Source of the DNA: Brachionus rotundiformis
Taxonomy: Eukaryota; Rotifera; Eurotatoria; Ploima; Brachionidae
Direction of reading: 5' to 3'
NCBI GenBank assembly: GCA_016802295.1
Contig: JAESIW010000020.1
Location: 186,001-250,000, forward strand
DNA: 64,000 bases
The position numbers and the translations under genes are program-made. Positions 15,001 through 23,620 of this stretch are shown piece by piece. Below the pieces are notes generated by a model. The model saw only the letters and a program-made list of their open reading frames with translations, had not been told where the DNA came from and searched no databases. The stretch's first letter is position 1, and every line of letters starts with the position of its first letter.

Positions 15001-18000
15001 CATGACCAATTTACTACAACCAGCTGACGTTTGTTGGTTTGGAAAAATAAAGAAAGCTTATTGTGCTAAATGGACGGAATGGTGTAAGACAAGACAAATA
15101 GAATATACCATACATTGGAATTACATGTTTACTTCTGTCACTATTCAAGTGGCTCAAACTTCAAGTCCTCAATTAACAGGACGTTATGTATTGAGAAATA
15201 TAGATGGGAATTCTCAAGTAATTGTCAATAATCAAGCGAATAGAGTTTTAACTCAAAATTCAAAATATGTAAATACTGATAAAAATAATGAAACAGGTCC
15301 AAAGAAAAGGGGAAGGAAAAAGCTTCCATGTGATTAAAATGGAAAAATTATCAGACCAAATAAAAATTAACATTTCTTTTTTTATTATTCATTTAACTAA
15401 CTAATTTATATCAAATTATCGCATCGAATTCAATTGATTTTTTAATAAATTTTTTCAAATTTTACCTTTAATTTCTTATAAAAATGATCCTAGAGTAAAG
15501 TGCAAAAATAGAAAAAAGCTTAGATTTGACTTATTTCTTATTTCGAAATTAGCTCAAAAATTTTTTTTATTTTTAATTTTTTTAATGAGAATAAAGGCCA
15601 TTTTTTTGTTAGAATAAAAGCTAAATTTAGGCTTTATTAATGGAAAATAACCCATATTCAAGGTATTTTCCAGCTAATTCAATTTTAATTGTTATAACAT
15701 AGAAACGAGATCTATTTCTTTCTGCTAGTAAATTTTTTTCTTCTGCTAGCAATTTTTTTTTTAACTGCTAGTAAAAAAAATTAATTAATGATTGCTGAAT
15801 TTTTACACTTGATAGCTAAATTTATCCTATTAATCCTAAAAAATTAATACCTGCTAGCTAATTTTGACACTAAATAAAAGAGAAAAAAGAGTTAATTTCT
15901 TTTTTTCTACTTTAATTATTTAATTAATTTTCTTGAAAAATGATATATAAACAAATAATTGATACCTTCAGACCATATTTTAAATTAATTCCAAATTGAT
16001 GTATTAAAACTAAAACTTAAATTCTTACAAAAATGGCTAACTCAACTAGTATTGAATTTACACCTGTTGTTAATGACCATGTTCAAGTAGCAAATAATGA
16101 TACATTGAATGATGTTGAAGAAATTGATTTGAACCAACCCAAAAAAAGACGTGGCAAAAATAAACAATATTTCGAGGTTTGCATGTTTAAAGATTTTGAA
16201 ACAGCTGATAAAATGTGCAAAGATATTTTCGATGAGCAGAAATGGAGAAAAGGGAAGTTAGATAATCAAGAAAAAAGACGATATTCATGTTATTCTCAAG
16301 GTAGTAAAGGTAATTGTCCAGTTCAAATGTATTTGCTCTTGCACCTTGCAACAACAAGCTACTCCTTTGGAAAATTGGTTTCAAGAGTATTACCATAACT
16401 TCGAAGAAGCTTAACCCGATAGGGTCGCAGTATTATTTACTACTACTACCACTACCACAACAATTATTTAGAATATATAATTCAATTAATATTAATTATT
16501 TGATATTTTATAACTTAAGATGGTTTGAAGAGGTATCAAAAGTTTTCATTTAATTAAATATTATTCATAACTTTTTTAAATATTATTTTTTAATTTAAAT
16601 TAATTTCTTCATCAATTAAACGTGCAACTATCAGGTAATTTATACCATATTGTAGCTCCTCAAGCCTCTCAGTTTTTGAATGATATACTTTTTTTTTACT
16701 ATTATATCTAAGAGATGGTTCATAGCCTTTTTGTAAAAAAACACTTACAAACGTGCTTAAAATCAAACTTGGATATAAATAAGCCACACATTTTATAGCT
16801 TATTCTAGGTAATATGTGTGTAAAATTTCAGACTAATATCTAATTCTGATCAAAGGATAATAGAATGAAACCATCAATTTACTGAATTTTTACTTTTTTA
16901 AAAAAATCAAAAATTTTGACGTTTTTTAATCATAACTTCTGTAAAAATCATCTGAATATAATAAGTTATGGCTTATTTAAATCAAGATTAAATTTTGTAC
17001 CAACTGACATATCAAATTGATATTGTGGTACAGCCAAATCGAGATATATTTTAAATTTATGATAAATCTAGTATCACGTAAAATATATGCTTTTTTAAGT
17101 TAAGGGAAAAATATATTCATGATGATTAAACAAATTTTGCCAAAAAATACCAAATAAGCCTGTCAGCTCAAAGAGTCTATTTACAAGTAGTTCAAATATT
17201 ATTTTAAAAATTGAACTTTACCATTATTTTGGTCATTTGTAATTTAATTCAAATAAAAAAAAAACATACATCAATTTTAATCTTTCCGGCAGTTGAAGCA
17301 TATAATTCAATGGCCTCTAAACTACAGTCAAATCTAATCTCTGAATTCAGTAAAATAGTCTTTGTTTGAGTATTGGGAGTTTTTATGGTCAGCGAAAGGG
17401 GAACATCAATTCCAAATGCATTGGATATTTGACCTAAAGATTTTTAAAATAATGCAGCTTTTTTAATTAAAGAATAATTACTTGTGGCTTGATTAGCTAT
17501 TTTTTCTGCTTGCTGATTATCAAAACTTATATCCAGGTTATCAACTTTCTCTGTTGATACAACCTCGATCAAGCATCTAGCAGTCAAATCATTGGTTTTA
17601 TTCAAACAGACTAAGTCAATTGTTCTCGCTGACATAAAATAAAATTTAACTTAATATTTTTATTAAATAATAATATTTACCTTTGATTAATGTGACATTT
17701 CTACTAATAAATAAATCATTGCTTTTGGCTGTAAGCTCTTTTTGGCCATAAGTGGTAAAATCTTGAGTAAATAATAAAAAGTATTTAAACAAATTTCGAT
17801 CAATTAAAGAATTGACACAAAATCTCATTAGGTTTAATGTGTCCAGTATTTTAAACTTTGATGGGTTGGTTTGGACCAGGCGAAAGTCTGTAAGGCCACT
17901 TGAATCGTCCAGACCCAATTTACCATCATACTGATCAAGAAGCAAGACTAATCCTTTGCTGACACTAATTGAAAAATCAAAAATAATCCTGTTCATTCCC

Positions 18001-19262
18001 AATTCGAGATTAAATTGCCATGACTTAAGCTCGGTTAAAGTAACAGATTCGCTTTTCTCGCTCAGAAAAGACAAGCATGATTCTGTTTGTCCACATAGGT
18101 CAACCCTGATTAATTTGATCCGAACATATCCGGCTTTGATGGCAAATATATCAAAGCCTTTAAGGTTGACATCGAGTATGAATTCACTTGATGTTAATAA
18201 AAATTTATTTTGGTGGAAATTTTTTTCCAAAGGATTAGATGGAAATTCAAATCCTAAAAAGTCAATAATTTGAGCTATTGGAAAATAGTCTTTGGCTTGG
18301 ATGGTAAGCTTGTCCATTTCAGAATTTGAGATAAACAGAGCAGAGCATTTGACTTGCTTTTCCACATAACTGGTGCAAATAAAGTCGAAATGCTGGACAA
18401 TTTCGATTCTTAAAGTTTTTTTCAATAGTAAAATTGAAGCCGTTGAACAATATTTCCAAAGTGTAGTTGCCAGGTGATGGATAACTTTTTTCAAAGTAAA
18501 AAAAGGTTCCAATCCCATTTTTGATTATTGGTCTGACTGAAAATTTCATCCCGATCGACTCAAGACTTTTTTCCAAAGCTTCTGAATCTATTTTCATGTC
18601 CGGCAGAAAGTTATTAGATTCCAGCATCACTTGACCAGATGTTTTCTGGTCCAAAATTATCGTCATTCCTTTTGATGCATTGAATGCATCGATTTGGTAA
18701 TCAGTGTTTTCAAGTGTCAAATTTAAAGACCATGTTTTGACAATTTTGAAACTGGACAAGATGCCCATTTTGCTCAAAAACTCTGAACATGAAATGCTTT
18801 GACCACAGGCAGAAATTTCAACAAGCTTTAGAATTAAATTAAAAAAAAAATAAAATAAAAAATTTAATAAATACTTTTAACTCAATCAGGCCTGGTTCGA
18901 ATGCTTTGATTCTAAAGCCTGTTATCTCAGTATTGAATAGAAATTCAGAGTTTAAAAGAAGATAACTGAATGAAGGATCTGTTGAAATGTTTTTTTCTGA
19001 ATTTGGCTCATCCATGTCTTCAAAAACAAAATTGGAATCAAAATTTTAAGCTTTTAATAAAATAAAACCAACAGGTTTTAAATTCTCTAGATGAACCATC
19101 GCCAAAATTGATTGTACCTTCGACAGGATCATTGGCAACCATCAAGGAACAACTAATGGTCAAGTTAAATGCACTTGTTGTATTAAAACAGATCAGTTCT
19201 CTGTCAAAAGCAGCACAAGTGCCGACTAAGGTTAGTAAAAAAATTTTTAAAGATTTAAACAT
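1..19262 (-). CDS. Giant modular PKD/polycystin-1-like ectodomain gene, left copy (partial)
   Basis: This gene starts with an ATG at 19,262 followed by a hydrophobic signal peptide (about residues 1-18, ending near TCAA). It runs leftwards through about 30 exons and leaves the window after the donor at 352-351. The protein repeats a roughly 270-residue module. Its first half has two spaced cysteines and a PKD-like FGDG turn. Its second half has a STEF-FD-GFELYA strand pair, a C..SC motif, a KKGSM strand, an ISDY motif and an ALIDR-FY motif. Most introns are 50-60 bases with GT..AG ends, and the junctions I joined keep the reading frame. Alternating PKD-like domains suggest the extracellular part of a polycystin-1/REJ family receptor. 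The membrane part would lie outside the window, so that assignment is inference. One frameshift lies near 18,420. A second, inverted copy lies at 57,641-64,000. Confidence 0.75.
353..499 (-). CDS. Ectodomain module 14, first exon
   Basis: An exon from 499 to 353 encodes KFGNFDCFNSNWTVNNSLEC, the usual two-cysteine opening of a module, and ends at a GTAAAA donor. The next exon is not in the window. The 350 bases to the left edge are AT-rich with no coding signal and are probably intron. Confidence 0.6.
552..1362 (-). CDS. Ectodomain module 13
   Basis: Exons read 1,362-1,228 and 1,172-552. The first encodes QYLDVFCRNNNQTINKQISC. The second carries FILPNTEFKFDSHVKGFELYS, IEIKKGNMVLLETF, YSDYYVNQ and a CEIEEQFYSNY segment. 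The C..SC pair is missing here, as its position lacks cysteines. The frame is open throughout. Confidence 0.66.
1424..2276 (-). CDS. Ectodomain module 12
   Basis: Exons read 2,276-2,136, 2,084-1,903 and 1,853-1,424. They encode QAIDIFCKNQNFPLDYQINC, then FILLNTEFMFDAKISGFEFYA, then CGTLDSC, VKKGQMIFINTT, and a LIDTSYYFLAN segment. The last 100 bases of this module recur as an isolated fragment at about 29,830-29,955, a dispersed partial duplication. Confidence 0.66.
2393..3215 (-). CDS. Ectodomain module 11
   Basis: Exons read 3,215-3,072 and 3,010-2,393. The first encodes DESIQIMCWNLGKMLNYEANC. The second carries both beta halves without an intron: FLLVNTEFAFDANLHAFEL, C.EFTTC, VPKQTMVSIHT, YSDYIDD and CLIDRLFYTFE. 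It ends at a GTAAGTG donor, the best consensus donor in this gene. Confidence 0.68.
3370..4213 (-). CDS. Ectodomain module 10
   Basis: Exons read 4,213-4,082, 4,031-3,868 and 3,817-3,370. They encode DQVIDIICQNSGKILDRLVNC, then FILPGTEFYFNAYCLGFEF, then CGAGESC, RVRKGQMVMVHVS, LLSDLKF and ALIDRSYYKN. All three joins keep frame with phase-1 or phase-0 introns of about 50 bases. Confidence 0.68.
4270..5098 (-). CDS. Ectodomain module 9
   Basis: Exons read 5,098-4,958 and 4,902-4,270. The first encodes a PKD-like strand ending IHFGDGQTNQYDLIG. It joins module 8 in frame (GAA G|AT), although the usual leading cysteine pair is absent. The second carries YVINTEAKFEAYLLGYELDA, C..TFSC, KISKGSLVFVSISS and SISDYEQV. 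The proposed donor is GTGATC, a weaker site than its neighbours. Confidence 0.62.
5998..6900 (+). mobile_element. Tc1-like transposon relic in intron
   Basis: Conceptual translation across several frameshifts gives the core of a Tc1/mariner transposase. A helix-turn-helix end lies near 6,040-6,110, VSWGCISCKGTG near 6,196-6,231, and WVFQQDGASAHTA, the catalytic second-Asp motif, at about 6,338-6,376. A DLNPIE-like third motif lies at 6,450, and the tail GGHFKY ends at about 6,646. At least three frameshifts and a stop break it. The right end near 6,880-6,900 has the expected TACAGTATGTTGCAAAAG ending, but I see no matching left end. It sits in the module 8/9 intron. Confidence 0.75.
7032..7883 (-). 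CDS. Ectodomain module 8
   Basis: Exons read 7,883-7,564 and 7,506-7,032. The first encodes DRYLDISC, a second cysteine and LLLSTEFKFDAYLVGFELYA. The second carries C..YYSC, VILTKGQMIYIYT, YSDHAV and ALIDKTFYLSN. The acceptor at 7,885-7,884 gives a 55-base intron after module 7 and keeps frame. The donor at 7,031-7,030 opens a 1.9-kb intron with a Tc1-like transposon relic. Confidence 0.7.
7939..9785 (-). CDS. Ectodomain module 7
   Basis: Exons read 9,785-9,479 and 8,389-7,939. The first encodes EQFIDAFCVDSGNTLDKTVHC, an SYPDG turn and FVLPSTEFKLDSFIVGFEFY. The second carries CGLVKSC, IKKGSILRIY, LISDYLLSG and a LLDTNYWF segment. The 1.1-kb intron between them holds a GC-richer stretch and an (AAT)n tract near 8,977-9,010 that looks like a retroposon tail. 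The start of this module is repeated at 63,863-64,000. Confidence 0.68.
9839..10606 (-). CDS. Ectodomain module 6 (single exon)
   Basis: One exon runs from an AG acceptor at 10,608-10,607 to a GT donor at 9,838. It shows the clearest PKD-like element of the set (ELSIDFGDGTSESFDH), then YILKNTEFHFDTLISGFELY, CTQC and CIFDQSC cysteines, VMVKKGSMVMVELKS, RISDYSV and a NVFLARKY segment replacing the usual ALIDRxFY. The right copy (63,043-63,810) is nearly identical and open. Confidence 0.75.
10659..11524 (-). CDS. Ectodomain module 5
   Basis: Exons read 11,524-11,387, 11,328-11,165 and 11,109-10,659. They encode EQNIDVICEDEIFALNKSLSC, then FILPSTEFQFSSYLTGFEY, then a cysteine-bearing third exon with KKGLNQIVL, LISDYYLSE and ALIDQKFYSTN. 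Introns are about 55 bases, with AG acceptors and GT donors visible at each edge. The right copy keeps the same three exons (62,123-62,260, 62,320-62,483 and 62,539-62,989). Confidence 0.72.
11525..13358 (-). other. Large intron between modules 4 and 5
   Basis: The span runs from the donor at 13,358-13,357 to the acceptor at 11,526-11,525 and is non-coding for the giant gene. It holds the Tc1-like relic at 12,610-12,830, a short triplet (CTA)n tract near 12,570-12,590, and at 11,720-11,805 a sequence resembling the tail that follows the reverse transcriptase at 55,155-55,220. The equivalent right-copy intron (61,250-62,122) has different contents. Confidence 0.5.
12610..12830 (+). pseudogene. 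Second Tc1-like relic (transposase 3' end)
   Basis: This is a short fragment matching the end of the relic at 5,998-6,900, including the codons for the C-terminal CYNAKGGHFKY at about 12,750-12,785 and the 3' flank. Most of the transposase is absent. It lies in the intron between modules 4 and 5. Confidence 0.6.
13359..14197 (-). CDS. Ectodomain module 4
   Basis: Exons read 14,197-14,048 and 13,940-13,359. The first encodes RYFDIFCYNNNTSLDQTSNC and a FGNG turn where other modules have FGDG. The second carries LSLNTEVKFDLILNGFELYS, the C..EFC pair, KGTVFGVNSS, IVSDFYINSS and a LLTEQTYYV segment. The matching exons in the right copy (60,424-60,573 and 60,668-61,249) are open and very similar. 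Confidence 0.7.
14249..17628 (-). CDS. Ectodomain module 3, split by a transposon-filled intron
   Basis: Exons read 17,628-17,482, 17,433-17,270 and 14,684-14,249. The first encodes RTIDLVC and a second cysteine. The second ends AGKIKID before a GTATG donor. The third resumes at VLTLNECGIEISCSNYIT and carries SGSILLIT, MFSDYF and an INSLFYKNKLLYSKKF segment. The join GAT|GTT keeps frame. The intron of about 2.6 kb holds a MULE-like ORF and the 519-bp inverted-repeat element. The same intron in the right copy (58,563-59,936) is about 1.4 kb with different contents, so both were filled independently. Confidence 0.7.
14941..15459 (+). mobile_element. 519-bp inverted-repeat element with DDE fragment
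   Basis: The ends 14,941-14,985 and 15,415-15,459 form a 45-bp inverted repeat with one mismatch. Between them an ORF (14,942-15,337, 131 codons) encodes IQPRMTNLLQPADVCWFGKI, which resembles the C-terminal part of pogo/Tigger-type DDE endonucleases, followed by a basic GPKKRGRKKLP tail. The 5' end of the ORF is part of the inverted repeat. I see no clear target-site duplication. It is likely a non-autonomous derivative that kept the transposase tail. It lies in the module 3 intron. Confidence 0.65.
15715..15870. repeat. CTGCTAG-motif cluster
   Basis: Four copies of TCTGCTAG or a close variant, spaced 20-80 bases in poly-T/A sequence, lie about 160 bases upstream of the MULE-like ORF at 16,033. 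They could be subterminal transposase-binding repeats, or chance in AT-rich DNA. Confidence 0.35.
16033..16398 (+). CDS. MULE/FLYWCH-like N-terminal ORF (truncated)
   Basis: This 121-codon ORF opens with ATG. It has an acidic start, a basic PKKRRGKNK patch near residue 37, then YFEVCMFKDFETADKMC and WRKGKLDNQEKRRYSCY followed by a C, the layout of the zinc-finger N-terminus of MULE-type transposases. No catalytic domain follows, and the ORF ends where a GC-richer tail with triplets begins (16,400-16,460). It is a truncated transposon ORF inside the module 3 intron. Confidence 0.5.
   Translation: MANSTSIEFTPVVNDHVQVANNDTLNDVEEIDLNQPKKRRGKNKQYFEVCMFKDFETADKMCKDIFDEQKWRKGKLDNQEKRRYSCYSQGSKGNCPVQMYLLLHLATTSYSFGKLVSRVLP
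16396..16470 (-). repeat. Short retroposon-like tail, copy 1
   Basis: The minus strand here reads a (GTA)n/(GTG)n run followed by a GC-richer ACCCTATCGGGTTAAGCTT stretch. A related sequence lies at 23,545-23,610 on the plus strand. A shared tail suggests a dispersed retroposon family. Confidence 0.4.
16471..17269. other. Remainder of module 3 intron
   Basis: AT-rich intron sequence between the retroposon-like tail and the module 3 second exon. I see a short open stretch on the minus strand (16,590-16,787) with no recognisable product and nothing else of note. Confidence 0.4.
17681..18419 (-). CDS. Ectodomain module 2
   Basis: A single exon ends at a GT donor at 17,680. It starts with a DFICTSYVEKQVKCSALFIS-type cysteine pair and continues through LLTSSEFILDVNLKGFDIFA, the C..TESC pair, a VSKGLVLLLD strand, and a NSLIDRNLFKYFLLF segment. 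Unlike most modules, its two halves are not separated by introns. Its inverted copy at 57,641-58,146 is badly damaged. Family assignment rests on the shared module pattern. Confidence 0.7.
18420..19262 (-). CDS. Ectodomain module 1 with signal peptide
   Basis: Exons read 19,262-19,073, 19,017-18,875 and 18,825-about 18,419. The first exon carries the signal peptide and a PKD-like stretch with two cysteines and an FGDG turn. The second carries the LLNSEFLFNTEITGF strand pair. The third carries C..SIS..C and a long beta half ending FTIEKNF. The ATG at 19,262 was chosen because it opens a typical signal peptide, and upstream sequence is AT-rich with no coding signal. No intron separates this exon from module 2. 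The frame shifts by one base in the A-run near 18,425, where other modules have an intron. Confidence 0.7.
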
Positions 19263-20200
19263 TTTAATTTGTTCAAGTAATAATTATTATTTAAACAAGA
19301 CTTTTTATATCAAGCTTCTTTTTAATTATTTATCAATTTTATAAAAGAAATTTTATTTTTTTCATTTGTTTGTATACTTAAATTTAATATTTTATAAATT
19401 AAGAAAATTTTTGAAAATTTTGTTTTCCCTCAAGAAAATAAAAATTGAACTTTTGTTTCCAAAAATCGTGGTAAAAATATTTTCATTTCTAATTGTTAAT
19501 CAATTTATATAATTTTTTAATAACTTTATTTAAATTAGAAAAGAGCTTTATTTAAATTTATTTGATAGATTTTATATCTTATTTTTTTAAAATTTTGTTT
19601 TTACTGCAATAAACATATAAAAAATTAATCGATAAAATTTAAATCAATTTTTTATACATTTAAAAAACAAAGTTTGTTTTGTTAATAGTTATCTGGCATA
19701 CTTTTAATGTTATAAATATTAAATCTTTTAATATTTTCTCAACCGTTTCTCAAAAAATATTAAATAATATACTTAAATTTAAAAAAAAAAAAAAATTTTT
19801 TCTAAGCCTGTTTTTATAAGGACTCAAATCATAAATTGACTATATTGTGGCTACCAGAGGGTCATCATTAAAATTTCAATGAAAAATATTAAACTTTTTA
19901 AAATAAGGCATGATTCTGCGACGTCTTTGAGTAATCAAAGTATTGTTTATTTTATGGTTTCATTTCTTTAATAGAGTGAATGAAAAATTTAAAATCACAT
20001 TCTCGAACTTATTAAAGGACAATACAGTATATCATATCACTAATTTTATTACTTTGATTTATATTACATAAAGGACATAAAAGTCAGCAGTCAGGACTAA
20101 ATATGCATAAAGGATAATACAGTATATATGCACAAAATATATCATGAAGTTAATTTTTTTGAAATGGAAATAATATACTAGATTTTTATGATTTCATTGT
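19263..20200. other. AT-rich upstream flank of giant gene
   Basis: No coding signal is seen. This holds the presumed promoter side of the left giant gene. A motif AAAGGA(C/T)AATACAGTATAT occurs twice, near 20,014 and 20,106, both on the plus strand. Confidence 0.4.
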
Positions 20201-20394
20201 CAATAGATGCAAGTGCTACAGTTCACGGAACATGTTTTACTCCTTCTGAACTTGAGCTTTGGCATTTTTGATATTTTGTTTTTGTTTTTTGTTCCAAATT
20301 TCACAATGCCATCTATGGTAACTGTTGTACTGTGTTTTGAGCACAGTCACTTCCCTATCTCTGCCTTCATCACACTGAAGATTGTTATTCGTTA

Positions 20395-21031
20395 GATTAC
20401 CATTCACTCGTATCGATTCTACCGAGCCTCAGGACTTCATTTACTCCTTGCGTCTGTACTTATCCAGTCTGTTTTTAAATTGGTTGACGAATATGGATTG
20501 AATGATCTCTTGGGGTTGGGCGTTCCATGGCATATTCACTCTATAAGTGAAAAAGTTCTCTTTTAGTTGCCTGTTCGCTGGGAGTGGGAGTGGTCGGACA
20601 AAGCTGTGCTGATTGGAGCTTCTTCTTGTTCTACCGTTGACTTTGACAGACGGGGCTATGTGCCAGTTTACAATGTTAGTGCCTATGTATTATTTAAAGA
20701 ATTGAATAAGATCACCTCTAGTCCTACTGTACTCCATAGAGGTCAGATTTAGTTTCACTAGTCTCTCACTGTAGCCAAGGTTTTTAAACTGTTTCACTAA
20801 TTTGGCAGCTCTCCTTTGGACATTCTCTATGGTGGTGATGTCTCTCCATAGATGTGGTGACCAGGCCAAAGTGGCATATTCTAGATAAGGGCGGACATAG
20901 GTTATGTAGAGGATTCTGAAGATGGTCAGTGTCCAGCATTTAAGCGTCTTCCTGAGGATAATTAGTGCAACTGTTGCTTTTGATACCGCATTCGATATCT
21001 GATTCTCCGATTTCAAGTTGGAGGATATCAT
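20395..21031 (-). mobile_element. Non-LTR retrotransposon 3' end (RT C-terminus)
   Basis: The minus strand encodes a typical C-terminal region of non-LTR reverse transcriptases: YVRPYLEYATLAWSPHL near residues 50-66, then ENVQRRAAKLV. After a frame break there is a tail of the form NMPWNAQPQEIIQSIFVNQF, the usual LWN..P..v..S.n.FK signature before the stop. The upstream domains are missing, so the copy is 5'-truncated at about 21,030. GC is higher than the flanks. Confidence 0.8.
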
Positions 21032-21239
21032 AATGCCAAGTCAACCAACGAGAGCATTTCATACTTGACAGCGTAGTAGACAACTGGAAAAGATTAGCTC
21101 CTGTAGTAGTCAAAACAAGTTAAAAGAAACTTTTGACGAAATCAATACGCTGTGATAACCAAAGGAGAATTAGGTGGTCCTCATAACGGTTCTCTTTTGG
21201 TGGCAAACCACAAAAGCTAATTATTATTGTTTTTGTTGT

Positions 21240-21750
21240 CAATTAATGCTTAGACAAAAATTTATTAAATTTTATTTTTTAAATGAAATTTAAATATTTT
21301 TAGCTACATTTGATAAATTTTATTAATTAATTAAAATTAAATAAATCCTCACAAATTCAATTCTTTTTACATTACAAAATATGTCAGAAGTATTTACAAT
21401 TATTGTATTGATTTAAATTTTATTAAAAAGATTAGCTAACAAGTTAATTTATGCATAGACAAATAATTTCTTTTTACTTTGAAAAATGAGATTGTTTTTT
21501 TCAAAATTCGAAATCAAATTTTATTAATATTTAATCACTTAAATAAATAAAAAACTATATATAAATAAAGATAATAAAATCAATATATATTTTAATTTAT
21601 TTTTTAACTGGTGCTTTTTATTAAATCGTTTAATTTAAAGCATTATTTTTTTCAAATTTGACATATTAGACGACTGCTTAAAATTGTTGTTCAATTTAAT
21701 TATTTTCACATAAATTAATATCTAATAAGTTCATCATGATTTGGCTAAGA
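21240..21750. repeat. Dispersed repeat, copy 1
   Basis: Sequence here matches 58,780-59,170 in the same orientation, including shared blocks around TTTATGCATAGACAAATAAT and AACTGGTGCTTTT. There is no ORF. It looks like an unclassified AT-rich repeat or the decayed remainder of one. Confidence 0.5.
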
Positions 21751-22188
21751 GTAATTTTACGTCAATTAGAACTTTTTAATTCAATTTCAAAAATTTCAAT
21801 TTAATTAATTCTTATAGTTTAATGTTTAATGAATCTAAAAATAGAAATCACTTTTTACACTTGAATGACTACATGAAATTTAAAAATATTTTATCTAAAA
21901 AAATCGACAGTCACAAATGTTTATTTATCTAATTTTTGTATTTAAATAAAACAAAAAATTTTTTTATCAATGCGAAAAAGCTATTGACTCATTGACAAAA
22001 ATTAAATATTAATTTCTAAATCATATAAATTTTAAACAAATAGTTTGGAAAAGATAAAATAGTATTACGTCAATGTTATGCGTCAGACTTTCAAAATTTG
22101 TTTTAGATGAGCAAACGATAGATAAAACAGGCAATTAACAGGTATATTTAAGGTTCGAGAATTTTTCTATCTTTAAATAAAAATTCGT

Positions 22189-22440
22189 ATGTCTGGCAAA
22201 AGTTTGTTCATCAAGGGACTTAAATCGTACCGTGATAATGATTATACGGATGCGGAAGATTATTTTAGAAGGGCTCTCAAACAATCAGATGCTCATATGC
22301 TGGCAAATGACTGGAAATCTCTGGTTCACATGTATGGCTTATCCACATTTGAAATAAAAAACTTCATTGATCTACGAGTCGGTGGATTTTTGAACAACAC
22401 AGGAATTTCAAATAAGAATAAAATTTTTGGATTTTTTTAA
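22189..22440 (+). CDS. TPR-like small ORF
   Basis: This 83-codon ORF starts at ATG 22,189. Residues 7-31 (KGLKSYRDNDYTDAEDYFRRAL) fit one tetratricopeptide helix pair, and a second helical stretch, ANDWKSLVHMYGLS, follows. The C-terminal third is AT-rich and may read into an intron, so this could be the first exon of a longer gene. I cannot assign a function. Confidence 0.35.
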   Translation: MSGKSLFIKGLKSYRDNDYTDAEDYFRRALKQSDAHMLANDWKSLVHMYGLSTFEIKNFIDLRVGGFLNNTGISNKNKIFGFF

Positions 22441-22611
22441 TTATTTTCAACTTTTTGTTTGATTTAATTATTTATTTTTGTATTACAAAACAAATTAAAA
22501 ATATTAACTAATAACTATTGATTTTTTTACATTTATTAAAACATATTTTATTAAAAAAAAATATTTAATTAAAACTCTTTTTGTAAAACTACTTTTAAAT
22601 GGCCCATAGAG

Positions 22612-22735
22612 GTTTCTCAATTGATGACCATAAGGAGTTCAACAGATGGTAAAATATTGTTTTCCATAGTGTTGACGTCCTGTATAAATATTGCATATAC
22701 CAGTGCCTTTGTAAATATTGTTGGAACCAGTACTC
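22612..22735 (-). pseudogene. Tc1-like relic fragment
   Basis: The minus strand matches the KGTGVCKRYTGR-to-LENNLLLSVELL part of the Tc1-like relic at 6,200-6,330, with frame breaks. It is about 120 bases and has no ends. Confidence 0.55.
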
Positions 22736-23121
22736 GTCTTGCAGGTCGTAATCTGAATACTGTTTAAGTCGTTAAAGATAAGAATAAAACGTTTTAAAGT
22801 AGCCTTTTATCAAGAGAAAATAGGAGCTATAATTTGGATCCTTTAAGTAAAAAAAAACTCTCTTTTATTGGAACTAAATCAAAAAATACTCTATTCATTT
22901 TTTAGATTTGGACCAAGTCTTTCATCTCAGACAATTTTTTAATAAAATCACTTGACATTTTTGTTAATTAGATTAAGAAGTTTTACTGATTTTGAATTTT
23001 ATATAAACTATATCAATTCAATTAACCCTTTTTTTTAAAGTACAATTAACTGATTAAAAATATAACACATTATTACAAATTTTTTTAAAAATTAGATCTT
23101 TATAAAAGAGATTTAATATAA

Positions 23122-23475
23122 GTGCATTTTTGTTTTAAATTGAGTATACTAAGATACAATTTTTTAATCATTTTTATATATGTTTGTATTCTATCAATAA
23201 TAAAATGTCTCAAGAAAATGAATTATTCGTTGTTATCTTCTCTGAAGTTGATAGAACAAAGCAAGCTGAAAGATTGTGATAAAGAGAATCAGATTAGTTT
23301 ATTAAATATTGAATACCAAGCTAAATCGTTGAAATCAAAAAGTATTTTGCAGAAAAAAAGATTATTCGAGATAAATATAATTTATTTTTTTCAAAGTAAA
23401 ACAGATCTTTTTACAAAAAAAAGGAAAAACTTAACAACTATCACAAAAGAGACCTTCATTCGAGATCTCACTTAG
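23122..23475 (+). CDS. Hypothetical lysine-rich ORF
   Basis: The open frame of 117 codons has an internal ATG at 23,218 that gives a lysine-rich product. An overlapping ATG at 23,204 opens a short frame (MSQENELFVVIFSEVDRTKQ). I do not recognise either. They could be pieces of one frameshifted gene or chance. Confidence 0.2.
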   Translation: MHFCFKLSILRYNFLIIFIYVCILSIIKCLKKMNYSLLSSLKLIEQSKLKDCDKENQISLLNIEYQAKSLKSKSILQKKRLFEINIIYFFQSKTDLFTKKRKNLTTITKETFIRDLT

Positions 23476-23544
23476 ATTTTGACAGGGGGAACAAGTGCCG
23501 GACTAAAAGTCTAATTAAAAAAAAATTATAAAAATTTATTGGAT

Positions 23545-23620
23545 TTTAGTAGTAGTAGTAAAAATATTGCTACCCAAATAGGATTAAGCTTTAAAAGCTA
23601 AAGAAGTAAAAATAATTTGT
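23545..23620 (+). repeat. Short retroposon-like tail, copy 2
   Basis: A (TAG)4 run is followed by AAAATATTGCTACCCAAATA and GGATTAAGCTT. It resembles the minus strand of 16,396-16,470. Confidence 0.35.

Noticed and set aside
17956..18273. Plus-strand 105-codon frame
   Set aside because: Antisense of module 2 of the giant gene.
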